Shown here: positions 1 to 8,315 of the stretch, piece after piece | Layout: every line of letters starts with the position of its first letter | Numbering within the stretch: position 1 is the stretch's first letter | Source of the DNA: Chryseobacterium sp. | GTDB lineage: Bacteria > Bacteroidota > Bacteroidia > Flavobacteriales > Weeksellaceae | Length of the DNA: 64,000 bases | Direction: 5' to 3' | NCBI GenBank assembly: GCA_031286615.1 | Contig: JAITUA010000008.1 | Coordinates: forward strand, 1 to 64,000 | Notes under the pieces: model-generated | What the model was told of the DNA's origin: nothing | Seen by the model: only the letters and a program-made list of their open reading frames with translations | Databases searched by the model: none | Program-made: the position numbers and the translations under genes

Positions 1-150
1 CCTAATCAATGTGGCTGGATTCCTGCGGAATGACATCATTGGGGATATTAAATCTTAGAATGTAAAATTCATAACTCTTAGACTGGACGGCTTCACAACT
101 CATAATTCATAACTCATAACTCATAATTCATAATTTATAATTCATAATCC
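1..150. repeat. AT-rich intergenic repeat tract
   Basis: No credible ORF lies here. Near positions 14-33 there is a short hairpin-like string, ATTCCTGCGGAAT. From about 65 to 150 the sequence is a degenerate run of units such as CATAACT, CATAATT and CATAATTTATAATT. From memory these strings resemble dispersed intergenic sequence in Chryseobacterium genomes; no search was run. The window edge cuts off whatever gene lies to the left. Confidence 0.5.
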
Positions 151-159
151 GTCTTCCCT

Positions 160-268
160 AGCCCCGATAGTAATGGTTACCCCACAGCATGTGTAGGAGA
201 GTGAGTGGGTTTGAGCGTGGCAATGCGCAGGCGTGAGGAGTATGAATGGATAGCGGGAGAAGGCTCCT
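160..268 (+). repeat. AGCCCCGATAG...TAGCGGG...GGCT structured dispersed element
   Basis: The element starts AGCCCCGATAG (160-170) and ends TAGCGGGAGAAGGCTCCT (251-268). The ends pair in nested order: AGCC with GGCT, and CCCGATA with TAGCGGG with one mismatch. Inside, CCCAC (181-185) can pair with GTGGG. I recall a similar frame at the 3' ends of genes in Flavobacterium and Chryseobacterium, usually closed by a strong central hairpin; that is memory, not a search. It would probably be the 3' region of a gene left of the window. The central part here is not the simple hairpin I remember. Confidence 0.5.
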
Positions 269-449
269 GAAATATTATTGAACTACCTATTCATTACTTC
301 TGGATTATCACATATATGAATACTCATTTTAAAATTTAAGAGTAGAAATTTTTACTTAAATTTCACTAAGTGTGGAAAAAATAGTATTTTAGAGGAAGCG
401 GAATCCGAAAAGCTACAACAGAGTAGGAACTATCAAAAACTAAATAACT

Positions 450-647
450 ATGAAAAATCTAGTAAAGATTTCAAGAGAGAGTTTAAAATCATTAAAAGGG
501 AGTGGAGGGCCTGCATGTTTGGAAGAACTGCAGTTTAGAATGTGTTATCCTCCAGGATGGCCTAATGGTATTTGTTTGAGCTACTATCAATGCTGTATGA
601 AGCTTGGTGGGCCAGAAGAATTTTGTAAAGAAGAATATGGTAAGTAA
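450..647 (+). CDS. bacteriocin-like GG-leader peptide, Cys-rich
   Basis: This 65-residue peptide starts MKNLVKISRESLKSLKGSGG. That matches the short amphipathic leader ending in Gly-Gly (residues 19-20) seen in Bacteroidota bacteriocin-like or natural-product precursors, which peptidase-containing ABC transporters cleave. The predicted core (residues 21-65) has six cysteines, including a CC pair, so three disulfides are possible. There is no transporter, modification enzyme or immunity gene in the window, so processing would have to happen in trans. The start has no Shine-Dalgarno sequence, like most genes here. A strong terminator follows at 674. The family assignment rests on the leader only; activity is unknown. 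Confidence 0.75.
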   Translation: MKNLVKISRESLKSLKGSGGPACLEELQFRMCYPPGWPNGICLSYYQCCMKLGGPEEFCKEEYGK

Positions 648-673
648 TTACCATATCATTTAAAATATAAATA

Positions 674-708
674 AACGCCTGCTATTTCAATTTGAAATAG
701 CAGGCGTT
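674..708. terminator. bidirectional terminator
   Basis: A 17-bp perfect stem (674-690 with 692-708, AACGCCTGCTATTTCAA and its complement) is followed by TATTTTTA on the plus strand and preceded by A-rich sequence. It sits between the convergent ends of the GG-leader peptide gene and the carboxylase gene, so it can serve both. Confidence 0.85.
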
Positions 709-715
709 ATTTTTA

Positions 716-2344
716 TCATACCTGTATTACTCCCAAGTTGAATTTCTCTGTAATAGGAGAGTGGTTTGCTGCCTCAATTCCCATAGAGATCCATTTTCTT
801 GTATCAGCTGGGTTGATGATGGCATCTGTCCATAATCTTGCAGCTGCATAAGTAGATTCTGTTTGTTTCTGATATTTTTTTGAAATCGTATCCAGGATTT
901 CGTTGTGTTCTTCTTCAGTAATTTCTTTTCCTTGCTTCTTTAAGGTTGATTCCTGAATCTGAGCAAGTACTTTTGCCGCCTGTGCACCTCCCATTACAGC
1001 CAGGTCAGCCCAAGGCCATGCAACAATTAATCTAGGATCATAAGCTTTACCACACATCGCATAGTTTCCTGCTCCGTAAGAGTTTCCTGTAATAATAGTA
1101 AATTTAGGAACTACTGAATTGGAAACAGCATTTACCATTTTAGCTCCGTCTTTAATGATACCTCCATGTTCTGATTTGGAACCTACCATAAATCCGGTAA
1201 CATCCTGTAAGAAGATTAGAGGTATTTTTCTTTGATTACAGTTAGCGATAAATCGGGTTGCTTTATCTGCAGAATCTGAGTAGATAACTCCACCAAACTG
1301 CATTTCTCCTTTACCGCTTTTTACAAGTTTTCTCTGATTGGCTACAATACCCACAGACCAGCCATCAACTCTGGCCGTTGCACAGATAATGCTTTTACCA
1401 TAATCCGGTTTATATTCTTCGTATTCGGAGTTGTCTACAATACATTTAATAATTTCGTAAGTATCATACTGCTCAGCTCTTGAAACCGGCATAATTCCGA
1501 AAATATTTTCAGGGTTTTCTTTTGGTGGGAAACTTTCAATTCTGTCAAAGCCAGCTTTTTCAGTACTTCCAAGAGATTTCATGATGTTTTTGATTCTATT
1601 CAAAGCATCTTTATCATCTTTAGCTTTATAATCTGTTACTCCAGAAATAGAGCAGTGGGTGGTAGCACCTCCCAATGTTTCATTATCAATACTTTCACCA
1701 ATAGCAGCTTTTACAAGATAGCTTCCGGCAAGGAAAATAGAGCCTGTTTTATCCACAATCATTGCCTCGTCACTCATGATTGGTAAATAAGCTCCTCCAG
1801 CTACACAGCTCCCCATAACGGCAGAAATCTGAATGATGCCCATAGAGCTCATTTTAGCATTATTTCTGAAAATTCTTCCAAAATGTTCTTTATCCGGGAA
1901 GATCTCATCCTGCATTGGAAGATAAACACCTGCAGAGTCTACCAGGTAAATGATTGGAAGCTTGTTTTCCATGGCAATTTCCTGTGCTCTCAGGTTTTTC
2001 TTTCCTGTGATAGGAAACCAAGCACCAGCTTTTACAGAAGCGTCATTCGCAACGATGATACATTGTCTTCCGGAAACGTAGCCGATAACTACTACAACTC
2101 CTCCGCTAGGGCATCCTCCATGCTCTTTATACATTTCATATCCTGCAAATGCTCCTACTTCTATGGAATCTGAATCTTTATCGAGAAGATAATCTACTCT
2201 TTCTCTTGCTGTCATTTTTCCTTCATCACGAAGCTTTTGAAGCCTCTTCTCACCACCTCCTTTTTTGATCTCAGTGAGTAAGCGATTTATTTCAGATAAT
2301 TTTAATCTGTTCTGATCTTCTCGTTTATTGAATTCGATGTCCAT
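716..2344 (-). CDS. acyl-CoA carboxylase beta subunit (carboxyltransferase)
   Basis: This is the carboxyltransferase subunit of a biotin-dependent acyl-CoA carboxylase, cytoplasmic, 542 residues, the normal length. The N-terminal crotonase-like half has GGCPSGGVVVV (76-86), FPDKEHFGRIF (149-159) and AVMGSCVAGGAYLP (175-188). The C-terminal half has TGNSYGAGNYAMCG and PWADLAVMGG. The HFGRIF/MGSC combination looks more like methylcrotonyl-CoA carboxylase beta (leucine catabolism) than propionyl-CoA carboxylase, but substrate cannot be fixed from sequence. The biotin-carboxylase/BCCP partner is not in this window. A near-consensus -7 element (TATCTTTA on the minus strand, 2367-2374) lies 23 bp upstream of the ATG. 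Confidence 0.92.
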   Translation of the reverse strand: MDIEFNKREDQNRLKLSEINRLLTEIKKGGGEKRLQKLRDEGKMTARERVDYLLDKDSDSIEVGAFAGYEMYKEHGGCPSGGVVVVIGYVSGRQCIIVANDASVKAGAWFPITGKKNLRAQEIAMENKLPIIYLVDSAGVYLPMQDEIFPDKEHFGRIFRNNAKMSSMGIIQISAVMGSCVAGGAYLPIMSDEAMIVDKTGSIFLAGSYLVKAAIGESIDNETLGGATTHCSISGVTDYKAKDDKDALNRIKNIMKSLGSTEKAGFDRIESFPPKENPENIFGIMPVSRAEQYDTYEIIKCIVDNSEYEEYKPDYGKSIICATARVDGWSVGIVANQRKLVKSGKGEMQFGGVIYSDSADKATRFIANCNQRKIPLIFLQDVTGFMVGSKSEHGGIIKDGAKMVNAVSNSVVPKFTIITGNSYGAGNYAMCGKAYDPRLIVAWPWADLAVMGGAQAAKVLAQIQESTLKKQGKEITEEEHNEILDTISKKYQKQTESTYAAARLWTDAIINPADTRKWISMGIEAANHSPITEKFNLGVIQV

Positions 2345-2487
2345 AAAATTTTCAATTTTTTACGCTTAAAGATACTATTTTTATGAGGAATACAAACAGG
2401 AAGTAAAACAGGTGTTTAATAGTTTGGTTTCTAGTAAATTGTGAAATTTTTAACTAAAAAATATTTTTAAATAATTTATATTTTTTC

Positions 2488-2495
2488 TAACTTTA
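2488..2495 (+). promoter_or_regulatory. -7-like element for candidate small RNA
   Basis: TAACTTTA is one base off the Bacteroidota -7 consensus TAnnTTTG and is followed by CACTAG. It has the context of other -7 elements in this window (TAnnTTTGCAC...). A start about 2-7 bp downstream would coincide with the first base of the structured region at 2497. No clear -33 TTG is seen. Confidence 0.4.
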
Positions 2496-2496
2496 C

Positions 2497-2609
2497 ACTA
2501 GAGTAACAGAGGTGATATTCTCTGCAAAATACTCTAAGTTCCTAGTTTATTTTTTTAATAGTTTATTATTTGAAGGCCCTGAAAGTTTAACAAATTTTCA
2601 GGGTTTTTT
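2497..2609 (+). ncRNA. candidate small RNA with hairpin and terminator
   Basis: This lies in the gap between two minus-strand genes. ACTAG (2497-2501) can pair with CTAGT (2542-2546), AGAGTA (2500-2505) with TACTCT (2530-2535), and AGAG (2508-2511) with CTCT (2520-2523), giving a nested hairpin, though the first two options overlap by two bases. An AT-rich spacer follows. Then comes a CCCTGAAA/TTTCAGGG stem (2577-2584 with 2596-2603) followed by six T on the plus strand only. No plus-strand gene lies upstream to need that terminator. There is no convincing ORF inside. Structure and orientation are visible; expression is inferred. Confidence 0.45.
2577..2609 (+). terminator. plus-strand terminator, orphan
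   Basis: The CCCTGAAA/TTTCAGGG stem has a T6 tail. The T run follows only on the plus strand, and the hairpin overlaps the last codons of the minus-strand acetyltransferase gene. It is therefore assigned to the candidate small RNA. Confidence 0.65.
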
Positions 2610-3149
2610 ATGACCCGCCTGCAAGCACTGGTAGTATTTTCTATATTCTATAATATTCAGATCGGTGGTATGATTTTTATGTTTCTTGTATTTTTTGGCA
2701 GGAATGAAGCCCATTTTTTCCGGAATTTTTTTGCTGGCTGTATTTTCTTCATCCACAGGATATAAAATATAATTAAAAGTAAAATTATTTTCCAGGAATT
2801 CAATAAGGGATGCTATGATTTCGGTTCCCAATCCTTTTCCTTGAGAATTCTTTTTTAACCATAGTCCAAGTTCAACAGATTCCACTGTTATGTTATGTAT
2901 ACCACAACAGCCCACAAAATCTCCATTGGAGTCCAGAACCACCATTACCAGATCTGTATTTTCTGACAAAGTTCTTTTTGATTCCTCAACAAAGCTGATT
3001 ATATCCTTTCTGCTGCCTTTTGGGTTAAAAGGCATATATCTGGTGATATCATTTGTGAAATGCTCTAAAATATCATCTATGTATGAGTCTTGAACTGGCT
3101 GTAAGGTTAAACGTTTTGTTTTGATTTTAATGTCGGGACTTAATATCAT
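2598..3149 (-). CDS. GNAT family N-acetyltransferase (RimJ/RimL-like)
   Basis: A 183-residue cytoplasmic acetyltransferase. The N-terminus TKRLTLQPV is typical of the RimJ/RimL-like branch. Motif A, QGKGLG (103-108), binds the acetyl-CoA pyrophosphate, and GLWLKK precedes it on the central beta strand. The C-terminal IPEKMGFIP matches the usual motif B region. Substrate (ribosomal protein, antibiotic or metabolite) cannot be told. The 3' end overlaps the plus-strand orphan terminator. The neighbours are not functionally related. Confidence 0.85.
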   Translation of the reverse strand: MILSPDIKIKTKRLTLQPVQDSYIDDILEHFTNDITRYMPFNPKGSRKDIISFVEESKRTLSENTDLVMVVLDSNGDFVGCCGIHNITVESVELGLWLKKNSQGKGLGTEIIASLIEFLENNFTFNYILYPVDEENTASKKIPEKMGFIPAKKYKKHKNHTTDLNIIEYRKYYQCLQAGHKKP

Positions 3150-3312
3150 AGTGTAGTTATAAAGAAATAGTATTTTGATCTTCCTGATCCTTTTTTATTT
3201 AAAAATAATAGAATAGATTATGTATTAGGCAAAAAACTATTAAAAACTTTATTTATCATTCTTTTATTAACGTAAATTTATATTTTTTGTGAGATTTATA
3301 AAAGCGTATTTG

Positions 3313-3320
3313 TAAATTTG
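3313..3320 (+). promoter_or_regulatory. -7 promoter element of the DMT transporter
   Basis: TAAATTTG matches the Bacteroidota -7 consensus TAnnTTTG. A TTG at 3287-3289, 23 bp upstream, can be the -33 element. Unusually for this window, an AGGAGA-like Shine-Dalgarno string also precedes the ATG at 3349. Confidence 0.7.
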
Positions 3321-3348
3321 CACCTTAAAAATCTAAAGGAGATAGGTT

Positions 3349-4227
3349 ATGCATAAATTGGCACTTTTCAGGTTGCATTTAATAGTGTTTTTGTGGGGGT
3401 TCACGGCAATTTTGGGAAAATTAATTCATGCCAATGCTCAGATCCTTGTGTTTTACAGGATGTTGTTTGCTTCTATCTTTCTTTTTGTATTCATCAGGGT
3501 CTTTAAGAAAGAAAGTATAAAAGTTTCGAAAAAAATATTTTTTCAGCTGGCAGCAATAGGTTTTGCAATGGCGCTTCACTGGTATTGCTTTTTCTATTCT
3601 ATTAAAGTTTCCAATGTTTCCATTGCATTAAGTTGTCTTTCTTTATCTACACTTTTTGCCTCGATTCTGGAGCCTATTATTTTTAAAAGAAAGATTGATA
3701 TATCTGAAGTTATAATGGGGACGGTCATCGTTGCCTGTATATTATTAATTTTCAAAACGGAGTTTCATTTTAAAGAAGGTATTATTTACGGAATCCTGTG
3801 TGCTGTATTTGGAACTGTTTTTTCTGTTTTTAATGGTAAAATGTTTGGCAAAACAAGTTCTGGAAACATCATTTTTTATGAAATTTTCTGTGGATGGTTT
3901 ATTTTAATGATATTTTATTTGCTTTCAGGGCAAATTTTTCAAATGAATGAAATAAACTATCGGGATTTAGCGTTAATATGCTTGTTAGCCAGTGTTTTCA
4001 CCGCTTTTCCTATGTTAGAATCGGTAAAATTAATGAAGTATATATCACCTTTTACTTTAATTTTAACAGTTAATTTAGAACCTGTCTACGGAATTATACT
4101 AGCTTTTTTTATCTTTGGGGAATCAGAACATATGAGCCCTATATTTTATATTGCTTCAGGAGTTATGATACTGGCAATCATAGTCAATGGATTAATTAAA
4201 GCCAGAAAAACTAAAAACTTAAACTAA
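3349..4227 (+). CDS. EamA/DMT-family transporter
   Basis: A 292-residue inner-membrane protein with about ten hydrophobic segments in two EamA repeats, the normal size of the drug/metabolite transporter superfamily. The first repeat starts LALFRLHLIVFLWGFTAILG and the second begins near residue 140 (GIIYGILCAVFGTVFSVFNG). PTLEP-like signatures appear as FASILEPIIF and TVNLEPVYG near the end of each repeat, as is common in the family. A consensus -7 promoter and a rare good Shine-Dalgarno (AAAGGAGA) support the start. It stops 13 bp before porV2, so co-transcription is possible. Substrate unknown. Confidence 0.9.
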   Translation: MHKLALFRLHLIVFLWGFTAILGKLIHANAQILVFYRMLFASIFLFVFIRVFKKESIKVSKKIFFQLAAIGFAMALHWYCFFYSIKVSNVSIALSCLSLSTLFASILEPIIFKRKIDISEVIMGTVIVACILLIFKTEFHFKEGIIYGILCAVFGTVFSVFNGKMFGKTSSGNIIFYEIFCGWFILMIFYLLSGQIFQMNEINYRDLALICLLASVFTAFPMLESVKLMKYISPFTLILTVNLEPVYGIILAFFIFGESEHMSPIFYIASGVMILAIIVNGLIKARKTKNLN

Positions 4228-4240
4228 GCATCAAATTTAT

Positions 4241-5323
4241 ATGATGAAAAAATATATTTTACTTGCATTTTCACTGCTGTTTGGGCTGTCTCAATCTCAG
4301 ATTATCAGGAAATATTCCAATGAATTCTTAAATATCGGAGCCGGAGCAAGAGGTCTTGCAATGGGAGGGGCAGTAATTACCAATCAGGATGATGTATATT
4401 CTCCTATGTGGAACCCTGCAGGTTTGATGTCAGTTGAAAGAGACTGGCAGGGTGCAGCAATGCACGCAGAATACTTTGAGTCTATTGCAAAATACGACTA
4501 TCTGGCGTATGCGAAAGTACTTGAAGAAGGTGTTTTTGGTGTTTCAGTAGTAAGACTTGGTGTAGATAATATTTTGAATACTACCCAGATGATTGACTCT
4601 GAAGGAAATATTGATTATGATAAAATCACCAAATTTTCCCAATCCGATTACGCTGCCATCCTTTCTTATGCTTTCAGGCCAGGAGGAAATCCAAAATTGG
4701 ATGTTGGGGTAAATGCTAAAATTGTCTACAGAAATGTAGGTAAATTTGCAAATGGTTATGGTTTTGGTTTTGATGTGGGGGCGATTTATAAAGCAGATAA
4801 CGGATGGAAGTTTGGAGGTATGGTAAGAGATATCACTACTACCGTCAACTTTTGGAGTATCAATCAGAAAGAACTTTCAACTGTTGTTAATGGAGAAGAA
4901 TTCAACCCTGCACCGAAAGATAAACTGGAGCTTACAATGCCAAAGCTGAATGTGGGTGCCAGTAAATTATTTGAAATCAACAGTAGTGTTTATGTATTAC
5001 CGGAAGCAGGAATTAATGTAGATTTCGCTAAAACCGCTTCATTGATTTCAACAGATTTTGCAAGTATCAGCCCCTATGCCGGAGCTGAACTGGGATATCA
5101 GAAAATGATTTTTGTGAGATTGGGGATCAACAGATTTCAATCAATTACAGATATAGAAGATCTTAAGAGAAAAGTTTCTTTCCAGCCAAGTGCGGGTCTT
5201 GGGATCAGATACAGAGGTCTTACACTGGATTATGCAATTACGAATTCAGGGATAGGCGGATCTAATTTCTATTCCAATTTCTTCTCATTGAAACTGGATA
5301 TGGGAGCATTCAGAAACGATTAA
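4241..5323 (+). CDS. PorV/PorQ-like outer-membrane protein (putative T9SS PorV2)
   Basis: A 360-residue outer-membrane beta-barrel with signal peptide (MMKKYILLAFSLLFGLSQSQ). The mature N-terminus FLNIGAGARGLAMGGA and the WNPAGL motif near residue 58 are hallmarks of the PorV/UPF0164 group. In type IX secretion, PorV shuttles cargo at the outer membrane; the PorV2 paralogue of flavobacteria is less well understood. The C-terminus FYSNFFSLKLDMGAF fits a last barrel strand. The next gene starts 10 bp later and is probably in the same operon. No cargo with a T9SS C-terminal domain is evident in the window. Confidence 0.85.
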   Translation: MMKKYILLAFSLLFGLSQSQIIRKYSNEFLNIGAGARGLAMGGAVITNQDDVYSPMWNPAGLMSVERDWQGAAMHAEYFESIAKYDYLAYAKVLEEGVFGVSVVRLGVDNILNTTQMIDSEGNIDYDKITKFSQSDYAAILSYAFRPGGNPKLDVGVNAKIVYRNVGKFANGYGFGFDVGAIYKADNGWKFGGMVRDITTTVNFWSINQKELSTVVNGEEFNPAPKDKLELTMPKLNVGASKLFEINSSVYVLPEAGINVDFAKTASLISTDFASISPYAGAELGYQKMIFVRLGINRFQSITDIEDLKRKVSFQPSAGLGIRYRGLTLDYAITNSGIGGSNFYSNFFSLKLDMGAFRND

Positions 5324-5333
5324 AATTATAGAA

Positions 5334-6077
5334 ATGAAAAAGTTATCAATATTGGTGTTGGCAGTATGTTCAACGATGGTTTTCGCACAAAAGGTTTCGG
5401 ATTACAAATATGTATCTATTCCTGAAAAATTTGAAACATTCAAGGAAGATTATGGGTTAAAAAACTTTTTCACTAAAGCTTTGACCGGGAAGAAGTATAT
5501 AGTACTCCCTGTTATTAAAGACCAATGGCCTTCTGAAGCTAAAAGCAATTATTGTAATGTGGTTGCAGCAGATATAATGAGAGATAAAAGTTTATTTAAA
5601 AATAAACTGATTATTCAGTTTAAGGATTGTAATAATAAACAAATTTTGGAAGTTAAAGGGAGTTCGAATATTAAAGATTTTGAAGAAGGATTTCAGGATG
5701 CTTTGAAACAAGCAGTAACAATAATCCCGGTTTCTAATCCTGTGGCATTTTTACCTGCATCTACTACTGGGCAGAGTACGTCTCCTGAACCTGTAGTATC
5801 TGTTACATCTACAACAGCTCCGGAAGCGAATAGCTACTCAAACGGGAAACTGGATCTTCAAAAGATACAAATTGATCCCAATCAGTTTATCTTAGCAAAA
5901 TCTGGCAGTTCTACACCGTTTGCCGTTTTCAGAACAACTTCTAAGAGCTCAGTTTTCTTAGTGAAACTGGCTGATAATACTACTACTACTATTGGATATT
6001 TTGAAAATGGAGGTATTGTCATAGATATTCCACAGGCCGACGGAAGATTTTCCAAAGAGGTTTTTGTGGCAAAATAA
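5334..6077 (+). CDS. exported protein of unknown function, PorV2 partner
   Basis: 247 residues with a clear signal peptide (MKKLSILVLAVCSTMVFA|QKVSDYKYV). I do not recognise a named domain. Residues about 20-125 form a mixed alpha/beta region with two or three Cys. A Ser/Thr/Pro-rich linker follows (about 140-170), then a C-terminal region beginning near 175 (LDLQKIQIDPNQFILAKSG). Tight spacing to porV2 (10 bp) and a shared terminator at 6104 suggest a joint envelope role. Function is not inferred further. Confidence 0.75.
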   Translation: MKKLSILVLAVCSTMVFAQKVSDYKYVSIPEKFETFKEDYGLKNFFTKALTGKKYIVLPVIKDQWPSEAKSNYCNVVAADIMRDKSLFKNKLIIQFKDCNNKQILEVKGSSNIKDFEEGFQDALKQAVTIIPVSNPVAFLPASTTGQSTSPEPVVSVTSTTAPEANSYSNGKLDLQKIQIDPNQFILAKSGSSTPFAVFRTTSKSSVFLVKLADNTTTTIGYFENGGIVIDIPQADGRFSKEVFVAK

Positions 6078-6103
6078 TCTGAAATAACAAAAATAATAAA
6101 CAT

Positions 6104-6130
6104 AAAAGGCTCTTGAAAAAAGAGCCTTTT
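6104..6130 (+). terminator. terminator of the porV2 operon
   Basis: An AAAAGGCTCTT/AAGAGCCTTTT stem (6104-6114, 6120-6130) with a GAAAA loop lies 26 bp after the stop. Confidence 0.85.
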
Positions 6131-6517
6131 ATAATATATATGCTGATGTGTTTTTCATTTTTTCGAAAAGTTTTGAAAGGTGTTGTGATTGAACTTTCTA
6201 CAAGAAACAGATACCATATAAATGTGAGAAGTCAATATCTGTAATGGTAAATGAATGTAAAAAGATTTATAAAATGAGAAAAATTATCATAGTATTATTG
6301 TTATTAGTTAATGATACTAATTTATGAAAAAAATACAAATAATACTATTATTTAGTAAAATATTTATTCATTTGTGGTTTTTTTTGATAAATAACTCTTT
6401 TGATTGAAGGAAATATTAATTTTTGTCACTTATTAATGAAATAGTGAGTAGATATAAAACTTTATAAAAAAGAACTATTTTAGTAGTGAAAAAGAATGCT
6501 TAAGCCAAACCAGAACA
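6131..6517. other. AT-rich intergenic region without a gene
   Basis: 387 bases between a plus-strand terminator and the 3' end of uvrC. I find no ORF with coding character, no clear promoter and no strong hairpin, only AT-rich sequence with scattered TATT/ATAA repeats such as AATAATACTATTATT near 6340. There is no obvious terminator for uvrC. Confidence 0.5.
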
Positions 6518-8311
6518 TCAATTGGCATTGAAAAACTCCCAAATCACTTTAGCCTTACTTTTTCCTAAAATTTCTTCCAGAGTTTCCATATTAGCCTCTT
6601 TGATACGTTTTACAGACTTCAGTTTAGACAGAAGCAACTCAATAGTTTTTTCTCCAACACCAGGAATTTCTTCCAGTTCAGATTTTATCGTAGAATTTTT
6701 TCTTCTTGTTCTGTGATGTTTTACCCCAAATCGGTGAGCCTCGTCACGTACACGCTGAAGGATTTTTAAAGTTTCAGATTTTTTATCCAGATATAAAGGG
6801 ATAGGATCTTCTGGGAAGAAAATTTCTTCCAGTCTTTTGGCGATACCTACAATGGTAATTTTTCCGTACAGACCCAATAATCTAAGGCTCTTTACAGCAG
6901 AAGACAACTGTCCCTTTCCTCCATCAATCAGAATAAGTTGGGGAAGATCTTCACCTTCATCAAGCATTCTTTTGTAACGGCGGTAGATCACTTCTTCCAT
7001 CGTAGCAAAATCATTAGGCCCTTCCACTGTTTTAGGATGGAAAATCCTGTAATCTGCTTTACTTGGTCTGCCATCTTTGAAAACAACGCATGCTGAGACA
7101 GGATTGGTTCCCTGAATATTTGAGTTATCAAAACCTTCAATATGTCTGGGCTCTACCGGCATTCTGAGAAGTTTCTGCATTTCCGCCATAATTCTGTTGG
7201 TATGCCTTTCAGGATCTACAATCTGAACCTGTTTCAGTTTTTCCAGACGATATTCTTTAGCGTTCTTTTCAGAAAGCTCTACAATTCTTTTTTTATCTCC
7301 AACCTTAGGAACTATCAGTTTTACATTAGGAATTTCTACAGACAAATGAAACGGTAACAATACTTCTTTGGAATCTGAAGAAAACTTCTGACGGATCTCA
7401 ATCAAGGCTTCCTCCATAATGTCTTCATCCGTTTCTTCAAGAATTTTTTTAATCTCGGTAGTAAAACTCTGGATGATATTTCCATTTCTGATCTTAAAGA
7501 AATTGACATATGCTGCTGTTTCATCACTGGTCATTCCGAAGACGTCCACATCATCAATATTAGGGTTGACTACAGTATTCTTAGCCTGATAATCCTCCAG
7601 AATATCGAGTCTTTCTTTAATAATCTGAGCTTGTTCAAACTGAAGATTGGAAGCCAGTTTCATCATCTGATTGACCAGATAATCCTTAGCCTTTCGGAAA
7701 TCCCCTTTGATAATTCCGCGGATAGCATCTATCTTTTCATCATACTCTTCTTTGCTTTCAAGATCTTCACACGGACCTTCACAGTTTTTGATATGATATT
7801 CCAGACAGACTTTATATTTTCCTTCGGCAATCTTGGCCGGAGAAAGATTCAGATTGCAGGTCCTGAGCTTGTAAATATGTTTGATGGTATCCAGTAAAAT
7901 CTTTGCAGGACGCACTTTTGCATAAGGACCATAATACTCGGATCCATCTTTAATTACATTTCTGGTCAGAAAAATTCGTGGGAAATCTTCATTTTTGATA
8001 CAAATCCATGGATAGGTTTTGTCATCTTTCAACATGACATTATAAAACGGCTGATGTTCCTTAATCAGATTATTTTCTAATAAAAGTGCATCATACTCAC
8101 TGTTTACAATCGTCGTTTCCAATCGCTGGATTTTTCCGACCATTATTTTGATCCTGTATCCGGAAAGGTTTTTGTTGAAATAGGAAAGAACCCTTTTTTT
8201 CAGATTTTTAGCTTTCCCAACATACAAAAGCTGTTCGTTTTTATCATAATAACGATAAACGCCGGGTTCAGATGGTAAGGTTTTGAGCTGTAGTTCTAAA
8301 GAAGGATTCAT
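6518..8311 (-). CDS. uvrC: excinuclease ABC subunit C
   Basis: UvrC makes both incisions in nucleotide excision repair together with UvrB. The 597-residue length is normal. An N-terminal GIY-YIG nuclease domain is seen at GVYRYYDKNEQLLYVGKAKN (17-36). A UvrBC-interaction (UVR) motif lies near 205-240 and the RNase H-like 3' domain in the second half (EGFDNSNIQGTNPV, LILIDGGKGQLSSA). The C-terminal helix-hairpin-helix reads LEEIPGVGEKTIELLL. uvrA and uvrB are not nearby. A consensus -7 element sits only a few bases from the ATG, suggesting a leaderless or nearly leaderless mRNA. Confidence 0.97.
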   Translation of the reverse strand: MNPSLELQLKTLPSEPGVYRYYDKNEQLLYVGKAKNLKKRVLSYFNKNLSGYRIKIMVGKIQRLETTIVNSEYDALLLENNLIKEHQPFYNVMLKDDKTYPWICIKNEDFPRIFLTRNVIKDGSEYYGPYAKVRPAKILLDTIKHIYKLRTCNLNLSPAKIAEGKYKVCLEYHIKNCEGPCEDLESKEEYDEKIDAIRGIIKGDFRKAKDYLVNQMMKLASNLQFEQAQIIKERLDILEDYQAKNTVVNPNIDDVDVFGMTSDETAAYVNFFKIRNGNIIQSFTTEIKKILEETDEDIMEEALIEIRQKFSSDSKEVLLPFHLSVEIPNVKLIVPKVGDKKRIVELSEKNAKEYRLEKLKQVQIVDPERHTNRIMAEMQKLLRMPVEPRHIEGFDNSNIQGTNPVSACVVFKDGRPSKADYRIFHPKTVEGPNDFATMEEVIYRRYKRMLDEGEDLPQLILIDGGKGQLSSAVKSLRLLGLYGKITIVGIAKRLEEIFFPEDPIPLYLDKKSETLKILQRVRDEAHRFGVKHHRTRRKNSTIKSELEEIPGVGEKTIELLLSKLKSVKRIKEANMETLEEILGKSKAKVIWEFFNAN

Positions 8312-8315
8312 ATAA

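Noticed and set aside
61-150. CRISPR-like array in the CATAACT/CATAATT tract
   Set aside because: Units are short, degenerate and without unique spacers of constant length.
160-268. tRNA or riboswitch
   Set aside because: No cloverleaf, T-loop or known aptamer core; the pairing is a simple outer frame.
1883-2173. 96-residue plus-strand ORF opposite the carboxylase gene
   Set aside because: It is a frame shadow of a strongly conserved minus-strand gene, with no start context and unlikely composition.
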